64,000 nucleotides of DNA from Shewanella profunda (GTDB lineage: Bacteria; Pseudomonadota; Gammaproteobacteria; Enterobacterales; Shewanellaceae): assembly GCF_023283765.1 (NCBI RefSeq), contig NZ_JAKILG010000010.1, positions 1 to 64,000 of the forward strand, in the 5' to 3' direction. Position 1 is the first letter of the stretch. Each line of letters begins with the position of its first letter. Shown here piece by piece: positions 11,412-21,055 of the stretch. The translations under genes were made by a program, and so were the position numbers. The notes below the pieces were generated by a model that was not told the origin of the DNA, ran no database searches, and saw nothing but the letters and a program-made list of their open reading frames with translations.

Positions 11412-11759
11412 TTATTCTTGCTCCATTTCAAGTTGCATCAGTAACATATCTTCGCCGTCGAGAACGCGGGTTCGATAACTTTGACAAGCAGGGCAAACAA
11501 TAGAGCGCTCATTGAGTTCAGACGAAGTTTGACAGTCGAGGCATTGGATCACCAAGGGCTGTAATTGCATATTTAGCTGAGCTTCTTTGCAAATACTATC
11601 GAGTTTAAACGTATCAAAGGCCGTTTGCAGTAATGCGGGCTCAACCCCACTCATCACCCCAAGCTTGATATCCACCCGAGTGATCTTATTTGCCTGATTG
11701 GCTAGAGCGTGCTGCTCACATTGCTCAATTAAGGCACTGACAATGGAATATTCGTGCAT
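11412..11759 (-). CDS. hypA: Hydrogenase maturation nickel chaperone HypA
   Basis: HypA delivers Ni(II) to the large subunit of [NiFe] hydrogenases together with HypB. The start is placed at ATG 11759 because the mature N-terminus must be Met-His-Glu (MHEYSIV), which forms the nickel site; an upstream TTG would add two residues and disrupt this. The structural zinc site is made of two Cys pairs (CLDC and CPAC). The protein is 115 residues. Its ATG overlaps the hypE stop by one base. It is the last gene of hypBCDEA. Confidence 0.95.
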   Translation of the reverse strand: MHEYSIVSALIEQCEQHALANQANKITRVDIKLGVMSGVEPALLQTAFDTFKLDSICKEAQLNMQLQPLVIQCLDCQTSSELNERSIVCPACQSYRTRVLDGEDMLLMQLEMEQE

Positions 11760-12775
11760 CAGCAAATCCTTGGCAGCAGTTCACCTTGGGGAAGGTCGAG
11801 ATAACGCTTGGTATTCCAAGGGGTTTTTAAAATAACTTTCCCCGGTATTTCTTCTGTTACCGTGCCGATAATGGCTGCGTGTTCACAGTGACCAAAACGC
11901 TGCATAATCTCGAGCGCGCCTAAGGCGATCTCGTTAGGCACTGCCATGATAAAAGTGCCTTCGTTGGCGAGATCCATGGCTTCAAAGCCATAGAGTTCAC
12001 ATAAGCCTTTGACTTCATCACAAACAGGAATACTGGCTTCATTCACTGTGATACCAACATTGGATGCAACAGCCCATTCATTTAATACAGCAGATAAACC
12101 ACCGCGGGTTGCATCACGCATCGCATGAATTTGAATATTGGCGGCAATCAACTGCTCCACGACGGGCCAGAGGGTTGCGCAATCGCTTTGAAGCGCAGAT
12201 TCGAGCACTAAACCTTCGCGGGCCATTAAAATTGCCGCGCCGTGGCAACCGATATCACGTGAGACGATAATGGCATCGCCCGGTGTGAGATTTGCTGCCG
12301 AGATATTGGGACGTAAAATGCGACCAATGCCTGAAGTATTAATAAATAAACCATCGGCGCAGCCCTTGGGCACAACCTTAGTGTCGCCACAGACAATCCG
12401 CGCGCCACTTTGTTTTAACTCCTTTGCCATACTGCGGACAATAGTCGTTAATTCATTGATAGAAAAGCCTTCTTCTATAATCACACTGCAGCTTAAATAC
12501 TGAGGTTCAGCGCCCATCATGGCGAGATCGTTAACAGTGCCCGCGATAGCAAGCTTGCCGATATCACCGCCAGCAAAAAACAACGGTGATACGGTAAAAG
12601 AGTCTGTGGTAAAAGCATTGGCGCCATGTAAGTCGAGTTTTGCAGCGTCCTCTTCATTACGCAGAATTGGATTATCAAACTCGACAAAAAACAGCTCGCG
12701 AATGAGTTTGTTCATCTCTTTGCCACCACCGCCGTGGCTAAGTTGAATGGATTTATCCTTTGGAGAATCAGCCAT
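11759..12775 (-). CDS. hypE: Hydrogenase maturation protein HypE
   Basis: HypE converts a carbamoyl group on its C-terminal Cys into a thiocyanate, the source of the CN ligands on the hydrogenase Fe. The PurM/AIRS-like fold starts with the glycine-rich SHGGGGKEM motif, and the obligatory C-terminal Pro-Arg-Ile-Cys is present. I use ATG 12775 (MADSPKDK), which overlaps the end of hypD by 8 bases and gives 338 residues. A longer frame from 12820 would add 15 residues lying inside hypD. Confidence 0.95.
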   Translation of the reverse strand: MADSPKDKSIQLSHGGGGKEMNKLIRELFFVEFDNPILRNEEDAAKLDLHGANAFTTDSFTVSPLFFAGGDIGKLAIAGTVNDLAMMGAEPQYLSCSVIIEEGFSINELTTIVRSMAKELKQSGARIVCGDTKVVPKGCADGLFINTSGIGRILRPNISAANLTPGDAIIVSRDIGCHGAAILMAREGLVLESALQSDCATLWPVVEQLIAANIQIHAMRDATRGGLSAVLNEWAVASNVGITVNEASIPVCDEVKGLCELYGFEAMDLANEGTFIMAVPNEIALGALEIMQRFGHCEHAAIIGTVTEEIPGKVILKTPWNTKRYLDLPQGELLPRIC

Positions 12776-13907
12776 GATGTGGCTCCTTGATATCGACACC
12801 TTGGTAGCGGTAATAGGCATTACAGGCGCCTTCAGAGCTGACCATACAGCTCCCTAATGGCGTTTCAGGGTTGCAACCTCGGCCAAACACTTTGCAGTCT
12901 TTAGGCTTAGCGAGACCGCGAAGAATATCGCCGCACTGACAGGCCTTATGATCGTCAATCTCTTTTACGGGCAAACGGTCCTTAAACCGTAGTTCGGCAT
13001 CCCTATGGGCATACTCAGGCTTGAGTTGCAGCGCTGAATTTGGGATAGGGCCTAGGCCACGCCAGCGAAATTGGGGTCTAACACTAAAGAATTGGTTCAC
13101 TTTTGCCTGTGCCGTGAGATTACCGTCTTCCGATACGGCGCGGCTGTATTGGATATCAAGCTCGGCTTTACCAGCCGCTTTTTGGCGCACAATACGTAGG
13201 ATTGATTCCATCACATCGACAGGTTCAAAGCCTGATACGACAACTGGTGTACCATATTGCTCTACCGCTGGACGGTAGATCTTAGCGCCACTTATCACAC
13301 TGACATGGGCTGGGCCAATAAAGGCGTTGACCCTCACATTAGGATCGTGCATGACGGCATCAATTGCTGGAGGCACTAGTACATGGTTGATATGAAACAG
13401 CAGGTTATCCAGTTTTTCATGTTCGGCGAGTTGAAGCAGAATCGCCGTCATTGGCGTTGAGGTTTCAAAACCTATGGCGAAAAAAACAACGATTTTATCG
13501 GGATTATCACGGGCAATTTTGAGCGTATCTAAGGGATCGTAAATCGGGCGGATATCGCAGCCTTTAGCCCTAAAACTGGCTAAGGAACCTTGGGAACCGG
13601 GCACGCGGATCATATCGCCTAGGGTCACAAGGATCACATTTTCTTGGGAGGCAAGCGCGGCAGCTTGGTCAATACGTTCCTTGGGCATCACGCATACTGG
13701 ACAACCTGGGCCGTGGATAAATTCAATATTATCAGGCAGTAAATCCAGTAAACCGTATTTCATGATTGTGTGGGTATGACCACCACACACCTCCATGATA
13801 TTGATTTGTTGCTTAATCGTTTTAGCGGTTAGCTGAATGTCCCGCGCTAACTTGGCGATAGTGTGGGGATCGCGAAAGCCTTGATAGAGGTGTTTTAGTT
13901 CAAGCAT
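12768..13907 (-). CDS. hypD: Hydrogenase maturation protein HypD
   Basis: HypD is the iron-sulphur scaffold on which, with HypC and HypE, the Fe(CN)2CO unit is assembled. Signature segments are present: EVCGGHTHTIMKYG, HGPGCPVCVMP, the FAIGFET region, and the C-terminal Cys cluster for the 4Fe-4S centre (CQCGDILRG, GRGCNPETPLGSC, EGAC). ATG 13907 has AAGGAAAGAG upstream; a start at 13925 would add six residues. The protein is about 379 residues. hypC lies 61 bases upstream and hypE overlaps its end. Confidence 0.95.
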   Translation of the reverse strand: MLELKHLYQGFRDPHTIAKLARDIQLTAKTIKQQINIMEVCGGHTHTIMKYGLLDLLPDNIEFIHGPGCPVCVMPKERIDQAAALASQENVILVTLGDMIRVPGSQGSLASFRAKGCDIRPIYDPLDTLKIARDNPDKIVVFFAIGFETSTPMTAILLQLAEHEKLDNLLFHINHVLVPPAIDAVMHDPNVRVNAFIGPAHVSVISGAKIYRPAVEQYGTPVVVSGFEPVDVMESILRIVRQKAAGKAELDIQYSRAVSEDGNLTAQAKVNQFFSVRPQFRWRGLGPIPNSALQLKPEYAHRDAELRFKDRLPVKEIDDHKACQCGDILRGLAKPKDCKVFGRGCNPETPLGSCMVSSEGACNAYYRYQGVDIKEPHHG

Positions 13908-13968
13908 TCTCTTTCCTTGGTGCACTGATTGAGCGCACGCCTTTTATCGAAAAGGGGTTCGGTGTTGA

Positions 13969-14214
13969 TTAGTGCATGGCTTCATTTTCAAGCTTTGTAA
14001 CAATCTCTTGATAGAGCTCAAGACTTTGCTGCGCATCTTCTTTATCGATTTTATTCATCACAAAGCCAATATGAATAAGCACATAGTCACCAATTTCGAG
14101 CGGCTCAGTCATCAAATGGCTGCTTACATCCCGGCGTACGCCTAAGGTATCGACGGTAACGCTTTGACGCTCGGCATCAATTGCCACGACTTGGGAAGGT
14201 ATGGATAAGCACAT
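13969..14214 (-). CDS. hypC: Hydrogenase maturation chaperone HypC
   Basis: An 81-residue HypC/HupF chaperone. The essential N-terminal Met-Cys is present (MCLSIPSQVVAID), followed by the compact OB-fold with the GDYVLIHIGFVMNKID segment. HypC binds HypD and the precursor of the hydrogenase large subunit. Its ATG overlaps the hypB stop codon by one base, indicating translational coupling. Confidence 0.95.
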   Translation of the reverse strand: MCLSIPSQVVAIDAERQSVTVDTLGVRRDVSSHLMTEPLEIGDYVLIHIGFVMNKIDKEDAQQSLELYQEIVTKLENEAMH

Positions 14215-14981
14215 TATTGTGCACCTCGAAGATTATCCTTAAGCCAAGCGGCAACCGCATGGATTGAGTCGCCATCTTTAATTGAGACTTCAATAATTTG
14301 GGTATCTGGATTGAGTTTTTTAAGCTGTGCTCTGGCTTCGGCTAGATTGAAATCAAAATAGGGCAGTAGATCGCACTTAGTGATAAAAACGACATCGGCG
14401 CGGCGGAACATTACCGGATATTTTTCAATCTTATCATCGCCCTCTGGTACGGATAGCAGCACGATATTTTTATGGGTGCCCACATCATAGCTTGCAGGAC
14501 AAACGAGGTTGCCGACGTTTTCCACAAAACAAATATCTAAGCCTTCAAGGGGTAAATGATGCAGGGCGCCGTGAACCATAAAGGCATCAAGGTGACAAGC
14601 TGATCCGGTTTGAATTTGGTAGGCTTTAATGCCTTTCGCGATTAGGCGATCGGCATCCCGCGAGGTTTCTAGGTCGCCTTCAATCACCGCGTAGTTGAGT
14701 GTGGTGTATTCTTTCAGATTTTCCAATAACGTGGTTTTACCACTGCCAGGGCTACTCATCAAATTAAAGGCGGTAATATTATGCGCCTCGAAATGAGCAC
14801 GGTTATGGCCCGCTTCAACATCATTTTTGTCGAGAATTTTGTGGATCACCGAGAGGGTTTTTTTATCGTTTAACTGGGGATTCGTGTGCAGTTCAGGGTG
14901 GTGGTGCTCATGGTTATGTGAATGCGCGCCGAGATGATCATGTTCGTGGCGGGTAAGAGAGCAGCCGCAGTCTTTACACAT
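14214..14981 (-). CDS. hypB: Hydrogenase nickel incorporation GTPase HypB
   Basis: A 255-residue SIMIBI-class GTPase for nickel insertion. The N-terminal high-affinity nickel site (MCKDCGC) is followed by a His-rich nickel-storage stretch, then the P-loop SSPGSGKTTLLE, the metal-binding Cys/His of the G domain (GSACHLD and NLVCPA), and the TKCDLLPY guanine-specificity motif. It has a strong AGGAG 12 bases before the ATG and is the first gene of hypBCDEA. Notably, no hypF and no hydrogenase structural gene lies upstream in this window. Confidence 0.95.
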   Translation of the reverse strand: MCKDCGCSLTRHEHDHLGAHSHNHEHHHPELHTNPQLNDKKTLSVIHKILDKNDVEAGHNRAHFEAHNITAFNLMSSPGSGKTTLLENLKEYTTLNYAVIEGDLETSRDADRLIAKGIKAYQIQTGSACHLDAFMVHGALHHLPLEGLDICFVENVGNLVCPASYDVGTHKNIVLLSVPEGDDKIEKYPVMFRRADVVFITKCDLLPYFDFNLAEARAQLKKLNPDTQIIEVSIKDGDSIHAVAAWLKDNLRGAQ

Positions 14982-15136
14982 AGTGTTATCACTCCTTTAG
15001 GCATTATGATGACCCTTGGACATTTAACTTACCCTGTCACCATAATTATTATGGGTCGATCGTTAATTTGGTTACGCTAATGTTAAGTGTGATACAAATC
15101 GAGAAATGATTCTTTGATGTTCGTCAGGTTATGGGG

Positions 15137-15172
15137 ATTAAATGGCGAGCGTTAGTGCGCGCCATTTAATCT
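15137..15172. repeat. 12-bp inverted repeat between patZ and hypB
   Basis: GATTAAATGGCG / CGCCATTTAATC, perfect over 12 bases with a 12-base spacer. It lies in the 269-base gap between patZ and hypB, both on the minus strand. It may end patZ transcription, but no T-run follows on either strand. It could also be a leftover of rearrangement at the point where hypF and the hydrogenase genes would be expected. Confidence 0.5.
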
Positions 15173-15250
15173 GCCGTAGCTGTTTTACGACTATAAATAT
15201 GGGGTAAGCTGAATTGTTGACGATATTCTAGTTGCTAATATCATTGTAAA

Positions 15251-17959
15251 TCAGTTTATTACCACATTTGGTTTAAGATCCATATGCATCTTAATCAAAT
15301 GCTCCTCCATATCGAAGGACACTTTAAATCCTAAGCTTTTTGCCAGACTTGCCATATTACGGTTTTCAAACATAGTAAAACCTGTGAGCACCGCCGTATC
15401 GTTAGCTTGATAATACTTAATGAGTTTTTCGAGCAATAGCTTACCCAAACCTATGCCTTGATGATCGCCGCGCACCGCCATGGCAAATTCGGCTTCGGTA
15501 TTATCGGGGTCGATAGAGGCCCTTACTGCACCTAGGGTGATATCATCTCCATCAGGGCCTTTTGCGGTAGCGATAAACGCCATTTCTCGGGCGTAATCGA
15601 TTTGGGTTAATACCGCCATTTCCTCATGGGTCATTTTAGAACGGACACCGAAATAGCGTTTGTATCTGTCTTCATCGGATAGCGAGTTATCGAAGGCTAA
15701 ATGCTTAGGTTCATCCTCGGGCAAAATCGGCCGTAGCATCACCTTAAGGCCATTTTTAAGTTCGGCTTCTTCTTCTAATTCCTTAGGATAGGGCATGATC
15801 GCGAGACGCGATGCGCTGTCGGTATTGGCATCATGTAGGCGAATATTGACATCGAGCAGGGTGATCTTTTCTCCCGCCGCTAATACGGGATTTAAATCTA
15901 ATGAGGCAATTTCGGGGCAGTCGATAATAATGTGGGAAATTTGCGTCAGCATCACACACAGGGCATTCATGTCTAGGCCCAGTGGCAGATGCCTGTCCTT
16001 TAACTTATGGGTCTTTAATGCTTGGATCACCATATAGCGCGCTAATGCCATATTTAGCGGTGGCAGGGCAACGGCGGCATCGTTTGTGGGATCCCATTCT
16101 GAGCCGCCTTCACCTAAACAAATGGCAGGGCCAAATACCGGATCGCTTATCACGGCCACGCGGATCTCCTGTGCACCCGCCGTTAGCGCCATTTTTTGCA
16201 CTATCATACCTTCGATAATGGCGTCGGGATTCGCCTGATGCACCCTTTGCGTAATCGCGTTTGCCGCATGACGGATATCTTCAGCCGACGTTAAATTGAG
16301 CATTACCCCATGCACATCGGATTTATGCAAAATATTGGGGGATTGGACTTTTAAAGCCAAGGGATAACCCGCCTCATTGGCGATAGCAACGGCTTCATCG
16401 GCATCTTTAACAAACCAAGTATCAATAGTGTTAAGGCCGTAAGCGCGCAAAATGGGGATCGCCTCATGGGTTTCGAGTACCGATTTTCCTTTAGCTTGAG
16501 CGGCTTGCAGTAATTTTCGCGCGGTTTGGCTATCGGTTGGAATATTATCGGGAATGGATTGGGGGACTTCCTGCAGTAATTTTTGGTTACGGCGATATTC
16601 AACCATATGCATAAAAGCACCCACGGCACCTTCAGGAGTGCGATAGGTCGGGATGCCACCCTTAGTAAAACGCTTTCGAGCCTGATAGGCCGAGTCTTCA
16701 CCGCTCCAGTTGGTGAGAATATTCAAACGATTCTTTTTGGGATGGGTGTGAATGGTCTTGATTAATGCGTCAGCAATTTCAACACTTTCACCGAGGGCTG
16801 AGGGTGAATGTAAAACTAATATGGCATCTAACTCATTACAATTCATCAAAATAGTTAATGCTTTAGCATAACGAGTCGCATCAGCATCGCCGATAATATC
16901 GACCGGATTTTGCCGTGACCAAGTACTGGGCAACACGGCCTCAAGCTGGGCAATGGTTTCCTCTGTGAGTTCGGCTAGTTTTCCACCACGTAAAATTAAC
17001 TCATCGACCGCTAATACTGCAGGGCCGCCGCCATTACTGATAATGCCTAAGCGTTCGCCTTGGAGTGGGTTAGAATGGGCAAGGCTTTCTACCGCTGCAA
17101 AAAGTTCAATTAAATCATTAACTCGTAACATACCTGCGCGGCGAAATGCCGCTTCATACACGGCATCATTACCACCTACACCACCCGTATGCAATTTAGC
17201 TGCGCGTGCACCTTCAGGGCTTCGGCCCGACTTAATGACTAGGATGGGTTTATTGCGAGAGGCGGCGCGGGCGGCAGATAAGAAATGGCGTTTTTCATTG
17301 ACTGAATCAATATAAAGCATAATGGCGCTGGTGCGGCTATCGCGGCCAAGATAATCGAGCAATTCATCGAAGTTAATATCGGTGGCGTCCCCTAGAGAAA
17401 TAAAAGAGGAAAACCCTATACCCTTATTATTGGCCCAATCGAGTACGGTTGTGCAAATGGCGGCGGATTGAGACACGAAGGCAATCTTACCGGGTAGGGC
17501 GCTGGCATGGGCCAAACTAGCGTTTAATCCCAATGGCGGCAATAACATACCTAAACTATTTGGCCCAAGGATACGCATGCCATAACGCTTAGCATTTTGC
17601 ATCGTTTGCTCAAGCAGACTCACACCATCCTCGTTAAACTCCTGTGCCATACCTGAGGCCATAATAATGGCGACTTTGCAGCCAAATTGTGCAAGGGTTT
17701 CGACGATGGCGGGCACACGGCAGGCACGGGTACAAATGACGGCCAAATCGGGCTTTATCGGTAGTGCTTCAATATTGGGATAGGCGAGCACGCCCATTAC
17801 GGCGCGATACTTTGGTGTTACAGGCATAATCGGCCCAGAAAAACCGCTTGAAAGCAGATTTTTCATCAACACATTACCCGCACGTTTTTCAGTATTCGAG
17901 GCGCCAATAATGGCAACGGAGGTCGGTTTAAATAAGGAATTTAATGTACGTTGACTCAT
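15251..17959 (-). CDS. patZ: Protein lysine acetyltransferase Pat/PatZ
   Basis: A 902-residue fusion of an NDP-forming acyl-CoA-synthetase-like region and a C-terminal GNAT acetyltransferase, as in E. coli PatZ (YfiQ) and Salmonella Pat. The family acetylates lysines, including that of acetyl-CoA synthetase. Order: CoA-binding Rossmann domain (TSVAIIGAS near residue 18), succinyl-CoA-synthetase-like flavodoxin domains, ATP-grasp region (GYPLALKVQSP, IVQKMALTAGAQEI), then GNAT from about residue 730 (RPILPEDEP...), with the acetyl-CoA loop GDHQGIGLGKLL. The start MSQRTLNSL at 17959 aligns with the E. coli N-terminus; an ATG at 17980 would add seven residues. Monocistronic. Confidence 0.93.
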   Translation of the reverse strand: MSQRTLNSLFKPTSVAIIGASNTEKRAGNVLMKNLLSSGFSGPIMPVTPKYRAVMGVLAYPNIEALPIKPDLAVICTRACRVPAIVETLAQFGCKVAIIMASGMAQEFNEDGVSLLEQTMQNAKRYGMRILGPNSLGMLLPPLGLNASLAHASALPGKIAFVSQSAAICTTVLDWANNKGIGFSSFISLGDATDINFDELLDYLGRDSRTSAIMLYIDSVNEKRHFLSAARAASRNKPILVIKSGRSPEGARAAKLHTGGVGGNDAVYEAAFRRAGMLRVNDLIELFAAVESLAHSNPLQGERLGIISNGGGPAVLAVDELILRGGKLAELTEETIAQLEAVLPSTWSRQNPVDIIGDADATRYAKALTILMNCNELDAILVLHSPSALGESVEIADALIKTIHTHPKKNRLNILTNWSGEDSAYQARKRFTKGGIPTYRTPEGAVGAFMHMVEYRRNQKLLQEVPQSIPDNIPTDSQTARKLLQAAQAKGKSVLETHEAIPILRAYGLNTIDTWFVKDADEAVAIANEAGYPLALKVQSPNILHKSDVHGVMLNLTSAEDIRHAANAITQRVHQANPDAIIEGMIVQKMALTAGAQEIRVAVISDPVFGPAICLGEGGSEWDPTNDAAVALPPLNMALARYMVIQALKTHKLKDRHLPLGLDMNALCVMLTQISHIIIDCPEIASLDLNPVLAAGEKITLLDVNIRLHDANTDSASRLAIMPYPKELEEEAELKNGLKVMLRPILPEDEPKHLAFDNSLSDEDRYKRYFGVRSKMTHEEMAVLTQIDYAREMAFIATAKGPDGDDITLGAVRASIDPDNTEAEFAMAVRGDHQGIGLGKLLLEKLIKYYQANDTAVLTGFTMFENRNMASLAKSLGFKVSFDMEEHLIKMHMDLKPNVVIN

Positions 17960-18090
17960 AAACGATCCCATCCCAATCAATGACCTTCTGAGTGTAACCT
18001 AGGGCTTAAAAACTGCACAGCTAAGTTTATGTATCTGTAAGATAAAGTACTACGAATATCATCATTAAATACACCAATAAGAGGAAATCA

Positions 18091-18119
18091 GTCACTGAGG
18101 ATATAGTGTGCTCAGTGAC
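18091..18119 (-). terminator. Hairpin after the DUF3427 helicase gene
   Basis: Perfect 9-bp stem GTCACTGAG / CTCAGTGAC with an 11-base loop, 10 bases past the helicase stop codon. The tail on the minus strand (TGATTTCC) is only weakly T-rich. Confidence 0.5.
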
Positions 18120-18129
18120 ATAATTTACG

Positions 18130-21054
18130 CTACTTTACGATTGATTTAAGACGTGCAAATGTATGCATTTCTTCACTGGCAACTATAGGGGCATAATCAG
18201 GATTATTTGCAATTAATAAATAACCGCCATCTATTTGCTTACTCACTTTTCGTAATAAATATTGATTATCACCACTATCATCTTGGATTTCTATTGCCAA
18301 CGTAAGTCCATTAATAGAGCCAGCATTGGTCGGTGATATTTTCTCTAATAATAAGAGATCACCATCGCAAACGGCTTGTTTCCCTCCATTCATTGAGTTA
18401 CCGCTAGCTGGCGCGAGGAAATGAATTTCAGGGTTAATCTTACCATAAATATCGGGAATTTCTTTGGTCAGTGATTGATCACAATATCCTGATTTAAAAT
18501 GACCGCAGGCAATTTTTAAATTTTGGTAGTAGCTAAGTTCAATTTGAGTATTTTGATCTTGCTTCTCAATAAGATTGATCACATTTACTTGCTCAGATGT
18601 GACCACATTATTCAATATTTTTGGCAATGATGTAGTTATTGTTTTACTTCTATTACTGTAACGTGCAAGTAGTAGATCAGTGATTTCCATTACGAGTTCA
18701 GTTAATAAATCCCTATGCTCAGGTATGATTGTAATATTGGCCATTAGTTTATTTTGCTCAACTCTAAACCAAGGCTTTGTATCCTTTGTATCCTTTGTAT
18801 CCTTTTTGCACAAAAAATTAATAGGGTTTCTTTTCCAATATTGATGCCATTTAGGATCCGTTGAGCTGACATTCAGTAATTCAGATAAAACATCTTGCTG
18901 CCAAAGTATGGGGTAGCGTTTAAAAACATGCCAACTTTGTTCACAAAGAGTATCGATATTGGGTGGAAAATTAAAACCATCAAGTGAAATAAAAGCTTCT
19001 AATAAGATTGCTTTAAAACATTTAGTCATTTTAGTGCTTGAAATTCCTTCATTAAGGAAGTCCAAATATGACGTTGCAACCAGGTTTAACTCTTGATCTT
19101 CCTCCTCGGAAAGCACTAGATTAAACCAGCTACCATATTGCCTATTTAACTTAGTGAGATCATACTTAGAGTAGAAAAACTCAGTTGCTGTTGGTCTTCG
19201 ACCAATTTGGTTTTTTAACTCATGGTAAACATCGGCAGCAGTTTTATAACTCAGGCTTAGCTTACGCCAAAAATCAACCAATTCAGGCGCAATATTAATA
19301 AAACAGTTGACATTTATTAATGGGATAGTGATATTTTTCAATGCTTCTTCTGGTGTATCTAATCCTTGTAATGCCATGGGCCGATTTAAGAAGCTAATAT
19401 GATTACCAATAAAATCGATAACAGTTAAATAGGATTTTCCCGTTGTCCTGGATTGTCTCAATCCTCGCCCCAATTGCTGAAGAAAGAGAATTTTTGATTC
19501 AGTGGGCCGAATGATTAGTATCGTATCTATGGCAGGGAGATCTGTGCCTTCATTAAATAGATCCACTGAAAAAAGAATATCTACTTCATTCATCGATAGC
19601 AATTGTAGTGCTTCTGCACGACGGATTTCAGAATGACTATGTACAGCGATAGCCTTGATACCATGTTGACTAAAATACTTTGCCATATATTCAGCATGTT
19701 TTTGTGAAGTACAAAATGCTAAGGTTCTTGTTTGCTTGTGCTGACGCCAGTATTTTAATATATGTTTTGCACGGTTCTCTGTGGCAAATACATTATCTAA
19801 TGCAGTTGGATCAAATTTGCCATTTCGCCAAGGTAAATCTTGGTAGTTAATGGTTTTATCATTAATACCGTAATACTTGAACGGTACGAGAATACCACTT
19901 TCTATGCCATCGGTAATACGCTTTTCATAGATCAGGTTGTTATCGCAAAGTGACAAAATATCAGCTTGATCTGTCCGTTCTGGTGTTGCAGTTAGACCTA
20001 GTAGAAATTTTGGGGTGAAATAATTGAGTAATTTTTTATAACTGATTGCACCAGCATGATGAAATTCGTCAACAATAATATAATCAAAATAGTCAGGCGC
20101 AAATTTTCTCAGGTGACTAGTTCTACCAAGAGTTTGAATTGAGGCAAAAATCATCTTGGCATCTAACTGCTTACTTTGACCATTATAATGGCCTGTTGAT
20201 GTATTGGGGATAAGAGTTAAGAAAGTTCTTTCCGCTTGTAATAATATTTCTTCTCTATGAGCGACAAATAATATTTTTTCTGATTGTGTTTGTAAAACAT
20301 CAAAGGCCGCTAACCAAGTTTTCCCCATACCTGTTGCAAGCACAACTAAAGCTCGTTGCATCTTTAAATCTCGCGCATTATTGAGAGCATCAAGGGCTTC
20401 TAATTGCGCAGAGTTGGGGATTGGCTGTACTGGCCTTTCGGTATCCGACTCCATATCTAATAGTGTTAAAGCATGTCTGACTGGTTTACGTCTTTCGATA
20501 TATTCATCGATCCATGTTGAAGTCAGTGCTTGTACTTGTGGATGACTGAATATTTTACTGAACTCAGATTGTATATGTTCAAAATCACTATTATCCCCAG
20601 TATGGCTATAGTCATGTCTTAAACACCACTCAACAGCATGGGTTAGCGCAGCTCTGCTGATATTATTAGAACCGATAAAGGCACAACCTTGGGAAATAGT
20701 TTCATTTTTTTGATGAACAAAGATATAAGTTTTCATATGAAAACTTTGTCCCTGCTTGCAAACATAGACTCTAGTGTTAGCACCTCTATTTTGTAATACT
20801 GATAACTCGCGTAAAGCGACAGGGTCAGTGATCCCGAGATAATCAGAGGTTAAGATAGAAATACTCACATTTCTATTTAATGCATCTGTCAATGCATCAA
20901 AAATGAGTTTTAGGCCGGATTGTTGAATAAAAGAAACAGAAATTTGTATAGAAGTAGCGCGATTAATTGCATTGATTAGCTTGGGTAAAAATGGATCAGA
21001 TTCGCCACCACTGGTTAATTTTTTACCGTTCGAAAGTGATTGTAATAACTTCAT
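18130..21054 (-). CDS. PLD nuclease-like / SF2 helicase / DUF3427 / S24-like fusion protein
   Basis: A 974-residue multidomain protein, probably a DNA-processing or defence enzyme. An N-terminal phospholipase-D-type nuclease domain carries FHMKTYIF (HxK, about residue 106) and IGSNNIS (about 127). It is followed by an SF2 helicase (ResIII): ATGMGKTWLA at about 240, DEFHHA at about 329, LTATPERTD, and helicase motif VI GRGLRQS. A DUF3427-type region comes next. The last 100 residues resemble a LexA/S24 fold (SGNSMNGGKQAVCDGDLLLLEK, here starting at Ser). The expected catalytic Lys of S24 seems to be Arg (QYLLRKV), so self-cleavage is doubtful. The ATG at 21054 starts one base after the methyltransferase stop; a TTG at 21063 is less likely. 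The protein has an in-frame KDT triplicate from a 9-bp repeat. Confidence 0.8.
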   Translation of the reverse strand: MKLLQSLSNGKKLTSGGESDPFLPKLINAINRATSIQISVSFIQQSGLKLIFDALTDALNRNVSISILTSDYLGITDPVALRELSVLQNRGANTRVYVCKQGQSFHMKTYIFVHQKNETISQGCAFIGSNNISRAALTHAVEWCLRHDYSHTGDNSDFEHIQSEFSKIFSHPQVQALTSTWIDEYIERRKPVRHALTLLDMESDTERPVQPIPNSAQLEALDALNNARDLKMQRALVVLATGMGKTWLAAFDVLQTQSEKILFVAHREEILLQAERTFLTLIPNTSTGHYNGQSKQLDAKMIFASIQTLGRTSHLRKFAPDYFDYIIVDEFHHAGAISYKKLLNYFTPKFLLGLTATPERTDQADILSLCDNNLIYEKRITDGIESGILVPFKYYGINDKTINYQDLPWRNGKFDPTALDNVFATENRAKHILKYWRQHKQTRTLAFCTSQKHAEYMAKYFSQHGIKAIAVHSHSEIRRAEALQLLSMNEVDILFSVDLFNEGTDLPAIDTILIIRPTESKILFLQQLGRGLRQSRTTGKSYLTVIDFIGNHISFLNRPMALQGLDTPEEALKNITIPLINVNCFINIAPELVDFWRKLSLSYKTAADVYHELKNQIGRRPTATEFFYSKYDLTKLNRQYGSWFNLVLSEEEDQELNLVATSYLDFLNEGISSTKMTKCFKAILLEAFISLDGFNFPPNIDTLCEQSWHVFKRYPILWQQDVLSELLNVSSTDPKWHQYWKRNPINFLCKKDTKDTKDTKPWFRVEQNKLMANITIIPEHRDLLTELVMEITDLLLARYSNRSKTITTSLPKILNNVVTSEQVNVINLIEKQDQNTQIELSYYQNLKIACGHFKSGYCDQSLTKEIPDIYGKINPEIHFLAPASGNSMNGGKQAVCDGDLLLLEKISPTNAGSINGLTLAIEIQDDSGDNQYLLRKVSKQIDGGYLLIANNPDYAPIVASEEMHTFARLKSIVK
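18776..18802. repeat. Three tandem 9-bp units inside the helicase gene
   Basis: TTTGTATCC is repeated exactly three times, adding Lys-Asp-Thr triplets to the helicase in the linker before its C-terminal part. Unit length is a multiple of three, so copy-number change would not shift the frame. Confidence 0.85.
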
Positions 21055-21055
21055 A

